21,568 nucleotides of DNA, taken from positions 1 to 21,568 of the forward strand of contig CAZYPH010000031.1 in assembly GCA_964649095.1 (NCBI GenBank), in the 5' to 3' direction. This DNA is from CAZYPH01 sp964649095. Lineage in GTDB: Bacteria; Bdellovibrionota; UBA1018; UBA923. Positions 1 through 6,003 of the stretch are shown here, piece by piece. The first letter of the stretch is position 1. Each line of letters starts with the position of its first letter. The translations under genes were made by a program, and so were the position numbers. The notes under the pieces are model-generated. The model saw only the letters and a program-made list of their open reading frames with translations. It was not told the origin of the DNA and made no database searches.

Positions 1-7
1 CACCTAA

Positions 8-544
8 ATGAGAAAAATACTATATTTAGCATCTTGTATGCTTTGTATCTCGACGCTGTCGGCCTCTTCGTACCCGAGATATCAGGGTCTATTGACAAAC
101 GGGTATGGTATAATCACCGAGTCAGATCTTGATGAAGCTGGCCAACTTGAATCTTGGCGCGGTTTTACAGGCAATGAGTTAGATCACTACTGGCAGTGTT
201 TAGAACCGACAGACTATCATTTTGTATGTGAGAACCTTCGTGGCGCTGAGTTTGAAGGGTCTGAGATAGGCGAGCCGACATTCTGGATCAAAGCGAACGG
301 TCGAATTTACCATTTTGGAACTCGCCGTAATTGGGACATGGCCCATTGTGAGGATATGAAAAAGGACATTCTCTGGTTAATGAACAGCCAATCCGCGGTG
401 TGTATTTCGGGTACTTATGTTCGGCAGAATAGTGAAAGCGAGTATTGGATTCTCGATAGATTGAAATCGCCAAGAGGGGCGTGGTCATGGTTTGCACGAC
501 CCGGGTATAATATGGCATTACCGAGTTCCTTTTCAGGACCGTAA
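8..544 (+). CDS. Secreted four-cysteine protein of unknown function
   Basis: 178 aa. Residues 1 to about 20 form a typical signal peptide (basic MRK, a hydrophobic stretch, then a small-residue cleavage region LSASS), so the product is probably periplasmic or secreted. The mature part has four cysteines (C64, C74, C114, C132), enough for two disulfides, and is rich in Trp and Tyr. An LASC stretch at residues 7-10 looks like a lipobox but is too close to the N-terminus to be one. I recognise no domain. A TAA directly before the ATG (positions 5-7) could be the stop of an upstream gene outside the window; with only a few upstream bases visible, neither RBS nor operon membership can be judged. 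Coding is supported by the intact frame plus signal peptide; function is unknown. Confidence 0.7.
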   Translation: MRKILYLASCMLCISTLSASSYPRYQGLLTNGYGIITESDLDEAGQLESWRGFTGNELDHYWQCLEPTDYHFVCENLRGAEFEGSEIGEPTFWIKANGRIYHFGTRRNWDMAHCEDMKKDILWLMNSQSAVCISGTYVRQNSESEYWILDRLKSPRGAWSWFARPGYNMALPSSFSGP

Positions 545-650
545 ATGAGGTTTTGATTTTACCCCTGCTCGCATTTACTATCTTATTTGCTTTATCCGAA
601 GCTTTGGTCGGGGATTCTAATTAATAAAAATTATATATAGAGGTTCTAAT

Positions 651-1793
651 ATGTTAAATTTTGACTTGTCTGATGAACAACTAGAATTGCAAAAATTGGC
701 GCGTGAATTTACAGCTAAAGAAATCACTCCTAAGGCCGCCCACCATGATCAGACGGGTGAGTATCCTCGAGAGATTGCCAAAAAAGCGTGGGAGCTTGGT
801 TTGGTAAATACCCATATTCCAGCCAGCTGCAACGGCGCCGAATTGGGTGTGTTAGAGGGTTGCATTATCACCGAAGAATTTGCTTATGGCTGTACGGGCA
901 TTGCTACGGCGATGGAAGCGAATTCGTTAGCCTCGGCACCAGTCATTGTGGCTGGTAGCGAAGAACAAAAGAAAAAATATTTAGGCATGCTGACCGCTGA
1001 GCCGCGTTTTGCAGCTTACTGTGTAACCGAGCCGCACGCTGGGTCTGACGTGGCTGGTATCAAAACGACCGCCAAAAAAGTAGGCGATGAGTACATCATC
1101 AACGGCTCTAAAATGTGGATCACCAATGCCTCGGTAGCCGACTGGTACTTTGTGTTGGCGTATACCGATGTTGCGCAAAAACACCGCGGCATGAGTGGTT
1201 TTATTGTCGATGCCAAAACAGCCGGAATTATTGTCGGCAAAAAAGAATGGAATTTGGGGCAACGTGCTAGCGATACACGTGGCATTACGTTTGAAGATGT
1301 CAAAGTGCCTGCCGCCAATTTATTGGGCAAAGAAGGTGAAGGTTTTAAAATCGCCATGGCGGCGTTTGACCACACAAGGCCAAGCGTTGCAGCGGGTGCT
1401 GTGGGTCTAGCACGTCGTGCGATGGATGAAGCGATTGAATACGCCAAAACACGCAAAACTTTCGGCGTGCCAATTGCCACACATCAGGCCATTAGTTTTA
1501 TGATTGCCGATATGGCGAAAGATGTCGAAGCTGCGCGCCTACTGTGCCACAAAGCCGCATACGACATCGATCACGGTCGTCGTAATACTAAAGTGGCCGC
1601 TATGGCCAAAGCCTTCGCAGCGGATATGGCGATGCGCGTAACAACCGACGCCGTGCAAGTGTTTGGTGGTTACGGCTATTCGAATGAATACCCGGTCGAA
1701 AAACTCATGCGCGATGCCAAGATTTATCAAATCTACGAAGGCACGTCGCAGATCCAGCGTTTGATCATCGCAAAAGAGTTGTTTGATCGGTAG
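651..1793 (+). CDS. Acyl-CoA dehydrogenase, medium-chain type
   Basis: 380 aa, the usual length for a cytoplasmic FAD-dependent acyl-CoA dehydrogenase, which oxidises the alpha-beta bond of an acyl-CoA in fatty-acid beta-oxidation and passes electrons to ETF. The N-terminal helical domain (about 1-120) is followed by the family signature CVTEPHAGSD at 124-133, the FAD-contacting KMWITNA segment near 154-160, and the C-terminal signature with VFGGYGYSNEYPVEKLMRDA. The catalytic base is E363 in YEGTSQIQRL, the position used by MCAD and SCAD rather than by long-chain or isovaleryl enzymes. The C-terminal wording is close to mammalian MCAD. An RBS (AGAGG, 639-643) sits 7 nt before the ATG. The gene stands alone and ends in a terminator-like hairpin at 1936-1963. 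Family is certain; chain-length preference is inferred from the Glu position and similarity. Confidence 0.95.
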   Translation: MLNFDLSDEQLELQKLAREFTAKEITPKAAHHDQTGEYPREIAKKAWELGLVNTHIPASCNGAELGVLEGCIITEEFAYGCTGIATAMEANSLASAPVIVAGSEEQKKKYLGMLTAEPRFAAYCVTEPHAGSDVAGIKTTAKKVGDEYIINGSKMWITNASVADWYFVLAYTDVAQKHRGMSGFIVDAKTAGIIVGKKEWNLGQRASDTRGITFEDVKVPAANLLGKEGEGFKIAMAAFDHTRPSVAAGAVGLARRAMDEAIEYAKTRKTFGVPIATHQAISFMIADMAKDVEAARLLCHKAAYDIDHGRRNTKVAAMAKAFAADMAMRVTTDAVQVFGGYGYSNEYPVEKLMRDAKIYQIYEGTSQIQRLIIAKELFDR

Positions 1794-1851
1794 ATAGCGG
1801 CACAGCTTCTGCGCTGCTTCTAAGGGTGGATTCGTCGATTTGATTATTACC

Positions 1852-1912
1852 GGTTGTTGGGCTTTGCCCAACAACCAATTCCAACGCTTGTTGGGCTTTG
1901 CCCAACAACCAA
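1852..1912. repeat. Tandem perfect-palindrome repeat
   Basis: The 25-nt unit TTGTTGGGCTTTGCCCAACAACCAA occurs identically at 1854-1878 and 1888-1912, a period of 34. The first copy sits in an 11-bp perfect stem, GGTTGTTGGGC (1852-1862) and GCCCAACAACC (1866-1876), with a TTT loop. The second forms the same hairpin with one mismatch (C1887 against C1909). A decayed third half-unit, CCAACAACCAAGTTC, follows at about 1915-1929. No U-tract follows either stem, so these are not classic terminators. The shape is that of a REP-like or small palindromic element in an intergenic gap. Confidence 0.8.
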
Positions 1913-1935
1913 GTCCAACAACCAAGTTCAAATAC

Positions 1936-1963
1936 CAGGGCGGCTTATAGTCGCCCTTCTTTT
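1936..1963 (+). terminator. Rho-independent-type terminator after the acyl-CoA dehydrogenase
   Basis: AGGGCGGCT (1937-1945) pairs with AGTCGCCCT (1949-1957), including one G-T wobble, leaving a three-base TAT loop. The stem is followed by TTCTTTT (1957-1963). It is oriented for plus-strand transcripts leaving the acyl-CoA dehydrogenase and lies downstream of the tandem palindromes, so those would be transcribed in the 3' UTR. Confidence 0.65.
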
Positions 1964-2084
1964 GTGAATCGGGAAGATATCGATCGTTTGTGGGATGTGT
2001 TTCGGAAGGTCGGATAGGAGTATTGTCTTAGAGCACGACCGAACGCAGCCCGCCCGCGCCCCAAGGCAACCCCCTGATTTCTAT

Positions 2085-2402
2085 TTAAATCTCCGACAAT
2101 GGGTTGACGTACAGTCTAAAACTCTTGTCTTTATGGCGTCGTATGGCGAGTTGTTCTTTGAGTTCGACAAGCCTGCGGTAATAGGCCGGGTAGTAGCGCG
2201 CCACGTCGGCTAAGTTGGTGCCTTGGTAGTTACCAAACTCTACAATAACTAACTTTTCTTCAATAATGCCCGTTATAGGACTGCCACTGTTTTTACCGCC
2301 GCTGGAATGGCCGAAATCCGGCGCGGAGTCGTTGGAATAAATTTCTGAGTGGCTTTCAAACGAAGACGTACTAAGGCTGCTGTTTTCTGAGTTGTTTGAC
2401 AT
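2085..2402 (-). CDS. Small protein of unknown function with Ser-rich N-terminus
   Basis: 105 aa from the ATG at 2402, chosen because GGAGA (2412-2408) lies 5 nt upstream; the open frame extends further (to 2504) but the extra N-terminus lacks an RBS and overlaps the presumed promoter. Residues 1 to about 45 are rich in Ser, Asn and Glu and look disordered. The rest is compact and basic: VEFGNYQGTNLADVARYYP, then YYRRLVELKEQ, then RHKDKSFRLYVNPL at the C-terminus. The F-G-x-Y-x-G-x-x-L-x-x-[IV]-A-x-x-x-P pattern recalls the small domain found at the C-terminus of exodeoxyribonuclease X and in free-standing relatives; this is a weak resemblance from memory, not a family assignment. No signal peptide or TM segment. 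It is transcribed divergently from the seven-TM gene. Confidence 0.65.
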   Translation of the reverse strand: MSNNSENSSLSTSSFESHSEIYSNDSAPDFGHSSGGKNSGSPITGIIEEKLVIVEFGNYQGTNLADVARYYPAYYRRLVELKEQLAIRRHKDKSFRLYVNPLSEI

Positions 2403-2457
2403 GTATTTCTCCATCCATAGAAAAAACAATATGTCTTGCGATACTAAACAAGATCTA

Positions 2458-2485
2458 TTGAAAGGATAGAGAATAAAAATACAAA
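2458..2485 (+). promoter_or_regulatory. Possible sigma-70 promoter for the seven-TM/AddAB-like operon
   Basis: TTGAAA (2458-2463) and TACAAA (2480-2485) are separated by 16 nt, oriented toward the gene at 2534. It overlaps the candidate promoter on the opposite strand, so the two divergent units would compete or be co-regulated. AT-rich background makes chance matches likely. Confidence 0.25.
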
Positions 2486-2491
2486 ATTCAA
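2463..2491 (-). promoter_or_regulatory. Possible sigma-70 promoter for the small minus-strand gene
   Basis: On the minus strand, TTGAAT (2491-2486) and TATCCT (2468-2463) are separated by 17 nt. Each matches the sigma-70 consensus at four of six positions. The start would fall near 2456, giving a leader of roughly 55 nt before the ATG at 2402. Called by eye in AT-rich sequence. Confidence 0.3.
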
Positions 2492-2533
2492 AACTTATTT
2501 GCACTGTCGACGCGTCGCCGTCACAATCGACTC

Positions 2534-3250
2534 ATGTTTACGTTTAGTAGTCTTCATGAGTTCTATGACAGTAGCTGGCAACAACCGATTCTATTGGTGG
2601 CTAGTCAATTGGTGTTTTTAATAGTCGCTCTCGTGCGTTGTCGAAAAAACTGGGGTGTGTTTCAACGCATCGGATTAATTTTTTTTGCAACATCGATGTT
2701 CGATGCCGTAGCCACGGCGAATCAGGTTCCGATTATTGGGGAGTGGCCACCACTAGTAAAATCAATCCTACCCACATTTTTCGTAATTTTAGGCGATTTT
2801 CGCGTATTTTTCAGTGCAACGCGTTTGTATTTTCAAAAATCAAAATGGCTACTAAGTATCGTGTGCAGTTTAGTGACACCCATCGCGTCGATGTTGTTGA
2901 TGAAAATTCTTTTTGGTCAAGCCTCTGATGCGATGCCGCTACGTATACTATTTTTAGTATATGAATTAACGTTTATTGTTTTCTATTTTACGTTTTATCA
3001 AACGTTGCAACGTATGGCGCGCGACGGTAATGCCTCAACTTTTTTCGAACACGATGGCGCTTCATTGCAGCGATTGCATTTTACTACGATTGTATTTTAC
3101 GCATTTTGGATTGTGGCCGACATCTTGCTCTTGATGTGGCCAGAGTCGCGTATCGGATACTCGTTTCGTATTTTTGCAAACGTCACGTATTATGCCTTTT
3201 TGCCGTATGTTATCTTGACCATTCCGAGTAAAACCAATCCTAACTTATGA
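2534..3250 (+). CDS. Seven-TM integral membrane protein of unknown function
   Basis: 238 aa, with seven hydrophobic segments by eye at about 17-35, 45-63, 76-100, 104-127, 135-157, 182-202 and 210-230. Loops are short except one of about 25 residues between segments 5 and 6 that contains charged residues and a His (near 158-181). No signal peptide is needed, and I recognise no transporter, kinase or protease motif. The stop TGA overlaps the ATG of the AddB-like gene (ATGA, 3247-3250), so the genes are translationally coupled. No good Shine-Dalgarno precedes the ATG at 2534, but no better start exists in frame. The role is unknown; coupling to a DNA-end-processing nuclease is the only functional hint and may be coincidental. 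Confidence 0.75.
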   Translation: MFTFSSLHEFYDSSWQQPILLVASQLVFLIVALVRCRKNWGVFQRIGLIFFATSMFDAVATANQVPIIGEWPPLVKSILPTFFVILGDFRVFFSATRLYFQKSKWLLSIVCSLVTPIASMLLMKILFGQASDAMPLRILFLVYELTFIVFYFTFYQTLQRMARDGNASTFFEHDGASLQRLHFTTIVFYAFWIVADILLLMWPESRIGYSFRIFANVTYYAFLPYVILTIPSKTNPNL

Positions 3251-6003
3251 TGGATGTGTTGTTAGAGTCTTCTGTTCAGTATTTTCAAACAGGGCGTTGG
3301 AAGGCTTGTTTTATCACCTCTCAAACAGCGCATTTGGCGCTCTTACGAAAAGACTTCGTACAAGCGGCTGCTGTCTACAATACCCGTGCTGGCCGGCCAA
3401 ACACTCCGATTGCTGCCGACCTTATTAATTCGTTTGAAGGTTTTATTGAAACCTATACCGGTCCGTGCACCGATTATCTAACGCACTTTGATATTGTTGA
3501 TATCGTTGACCGTATTTTGCAGAAACGATTCTCGCATTTGCGTAGCGCTTTAGGGTTAGGACAATCGCGCGCCTCAAAACAAATCGCGCGTTTTATCGAA
3601 CAACTCGATTATGCGCTTTTACACGAGGCTGACTTTGAGTTGTTCTGCGATTGGTTAGGCGCCACTAGTAGCAGCATTGAAAGCTCTATTTTAAGCGCTG
3701 TTTTAAATTATTTTCGTGAGTTGTTAAATGACCCCAGTGCGCCCCTATTTGCTGGTGTGCTCGAAAGGCCATTGGGTGCGCATCATATTCTTGGTACGCG
3801 CGCCGCCGCCATGCGCTGGGCGCTAGATAAGTTAGATACGGACCCTGCTTTTTTTGGTGTAGAGCACGTTTATTTTCAGCGTAGTGACGCCGACACACGT
3901 TTACATGCGGTATTGTTAGAGCGTCTAGGGCTTAGAACAGCTGTTACGATGGTCGATCGTAGGCCAGAATCACCGTCAAATGGTGGGCCCTGTATCGTAT
4001 TCGAAACGCCTTTTCTAGAGTGTGCGTCGTTAGAAGCCTATGCGCGTTCGATCAACGATGGTGATGGGCCGATTCGGTTCGAGGTGCCGGCTCAAGAGTA
4101 CGAAAGGTATGTGCAGTACTACACATCACATCCCGCGGCTGCAGATTTTGGTTTATTAGAGGCTGTCATGCGTTTAGTGCGCTCTCGTGGTGAAACAGTA
4201 TATATACAAGATTTATTATCTTTGTTGCCACGCGTAGGTGACGATGCGGCAGATCGAAAAATACTCGACGATTTTTTTCAGCGTCGAACAAAAGACGGTG
4301 TCAAACGTGGCTTGCGCGATTTAAAGGTGCTGCTGGTAGATGATGCGAGCGATAGTAGCTCAACGTCGATTAAAACAATCGCATCGAGTGTGTTTGCATT
4401 ACAGGGGGTGTGCGGTCTCGTAGCCATCGCAAACCAAGTGAAACTACTGGTAGAGGCGTTAGCGCCCTACGCCCTACGTTCCCTCGATGGGGCCAAAGTG
4501 TTCATCGATAGTTTCGTGCAGCATCTTGTATTAGAACGGCCATTTGTCGATAAAGAAAACTTAAGTTTGCAGGCGTTTATTGTATTATTGCAAGACTTTC
4601 TAAGTCGCATTTTGGCGCAGCAGTTTAAAGAAGGGGTGCGTGATGCACGTGATGGCGACGAAGCGCCCGTCTTTGAACTGGTACGTCCATCGTTCCAATC
4701 ACCATTTGAGAGCCATCGACGTGTGCGACTTGGTTTGAATGCTGCCGAGCGTCTTGAGGCCGACCAGGGTGCTCGCGTTTGGCCCCATGCTCAGGAAGTA
4801 CGGTTTGGTTCGCTACGTTTGAATGAGTTTATAAATAAATTTTATTCCAATGCGTCGGGTTTTTTTTACTATCAGGCTCCAGCGTGGGCTGTCACGCAAC
4901 ACCAACATGATCGCGCTGGTGAGCGGTTACCGATTGAAGAAGTCGATGCTTACGGAAAAAAATATATATTTAAAAAACTAGATACCACTTCGTCGTCTGC
5001 AGATAGTTGTGGGGTAAGTACGATTATCGAAGATCGTTTGCCGGTGCATGATGTGACTACAAACCAACGTGCACTCGTGCCGTTAGAACTTTCCGTTTCC
5101 GCATTTGAAGATCTTATTTTTTGTCCGCAGTACTACTATCTTTCTCGCGAAAGAAAAATCCGTCCGTTAGATGCTGTGCAGTTCGAGTTGCAAGCGTTGA
5201 GCCGCGGTGTTTTCATCCACAGTTTTTGCGAAAAATTTATGCGAGCGTGGTTGGTTCAAGGCGCCCATACGTTTGAAAAGGTCGCGGTTCTAAAACTCGC
5301 TGAACGCCTATTCGAAAAAGAAAAACAAAATTGGCTACGCCAGGTCACGTTAGTCGATGTTCGGCTAAAACGAAAGCGCTCGATGACCGAGGCCTTTTTG
5401 ATGGCGCCCTTAAAAGACCAGCTGTTGCGCTTTGTGGAATGGCAAATCACCTATCAAAAGAACTTTCCTGAGACGGCCCTGTTTTCAGTAGAAGAAAAAG
5501 TGGAGTATTCGCTAAAAGAAGCCTTTGGTTTTGATGTTGTATTACGCGGCAAAGTCGATCGCATGGATTGGAATAAAAAAGCCGGCGTATTTTCTGTGAT
5601 CGATTATAAAACCGGGCAAAGTAAATTTATTGGCCGTCAATTATTGGCAGGGTTTGGCGCGCAGCTATTGGTCTATTCTTTGGCCGCGGAACGTTTAACG
5701 AAAATGCGTTGGGGGGCGGCGTATTATTTAGAAATTCCGCGTTCTGCAGAGCTTAATAATAAGGCTGGTCTATTTTCTAAAGAGACCAAAGGTATTTTAC
5801 ACGACGCCCATGCGCGAAATTCTGGTCTTACCCAGTTGTCATTGCAAGAGATTATGCTGTCTGTAAAACCATTATGGCAAAGTCGTCTGCAGGCTCTGAC
5901 AGCTGGTATTTTTAAGCCCGATCCGGCGGAGGGGGTTAGCGTGTGTGCAACCTGCTATTATCAAAACTTGTGTCCAGGTGTAGGCAACAATGCGGCCGAC
6001 TAG
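3247..6003 (+). CDS. addB: AddB-like Fe-S PD-(D/E)XK nuclease subunit
   Basis: 918 aa; AddB proteins are usually about 1000-1150. The C-terminal third is a RecB/AddB-type nuclease: H658 and E662 (FIHSFCE), D771 in GKVDR, D786 and K788 in IDYKTG, and Q806/Y810 in QLLVY. Four cysteines are placed as in the AddB/Cas4 iron-sulfur staple: C626 before the domain (FCPQYYY), then C900, C903 and C909 (CATCYYQNLC). I find no Walker A or B in the N-terminal 600 residues, consistent with the degenerate helicase half by which AddB recognises Chi-like sites in the known enzyme. With the AddA-like partner directly downstream (14-nt overlap), it would resect and process double-strand breaks in the cytoplasm. 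Starting at the first ATG gives an ATGA overlap with the seven-TM gene; the next codon is also ATG. The nuclease call is firm; equivalence to AddB is inferred from gene order, Fe-S and size. Confidence 0.85.
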   Translation: MMDVLLESSVQYFQTGRWKACFITSQTAHLALLRKDFVQAAAVYNTRAGRPNTPIAADLINSFEGFIETYTGPCTDYLTHFDIVDIVDRILQKRFSHLRSALGLGQSRASKQIARFIEQLDYALLHEADFELFCDWLGATSSSIESSILSAVLNYFRELLNDPSAPLFAGVLERPLGAHHILGTRAAAMRWALDKLDTDPAFFGVEHVYFQRSDADTRLHAVLLERLGLRTAVTMVDRRPESPSNGGPCIVFETPFLECASLEAYARSINDGDGPIRFEVPAQEYERYVQYYTSHPAAADFGLLEAVMRLVRSRGETVYIQDLLSLLPRVGDDAADRKILDDFFQRRTKDGVKRGLRDLKVLLVDDASDSSSTSIKTIASSVFALQGVCGLVAIANQVKLLVEALAPYALRSLDGAKVFIDSFVQHLVLERPFVDKENLSLQAFIVLLQDFLSRILAQQFKEGVRDARDGDEAPVFELVRPSFQSPFESHRRVRLGLNAAERLEADQGARVWPHAQEVRFGSLRLNEFINKFYSNASGFFYYQAPAWAVTQHQHDRAGERLPIEEVDAYGKKYIFKKLDTTSSSADSCGVSTIIEDRLPVHDVTTNQRALVPLELSVSAFEDLIFCPQYYYLSRERKIRPLDAVQFELQALSRGVFIHSFCEKFMRAWLVQGAHTFEKVAVLKLAERLFEKEKQNWLRQVTLVDVRLKRKRSMTEAFLMAPLKDQLLRFVEWQITYQKNFPETALFSVEEKVEYSLKEAFGFDVVLRGKVDRMDWNKKAGVFSVIDYKTGQSKFIGRQLLAGFGAQLLVYSLAAERLTKMRWGAAYYLEIPRSAELNNKAGLFSKETKGILHDAHARNSGLTQLSLQEIMLSVKPLWQSRLQALTAGIFKPDPAEGVSVCATCYYQNLCPGVGNNAAD

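Noticed and set aside
1..7. TAA at 5-7 as the stop of an upstream gene
   Set aside because: Too few bases to tell a real stop from chance.
1995..2213. 72-codon plus-strand frame over the 3' end of the small minus-strand gene
   Set aside because: No RBS, composition unlike a folded protein, and it lies antisense to a frame with a better RBS and plausible sequence.
2403..2504. 34-residue N-terminal extension of the small minus-strand protein
   Set aside because: A GGAGA site fixes the start at 2402; the extension is hydrophobic, lacks an RBS and covers the promoter region.
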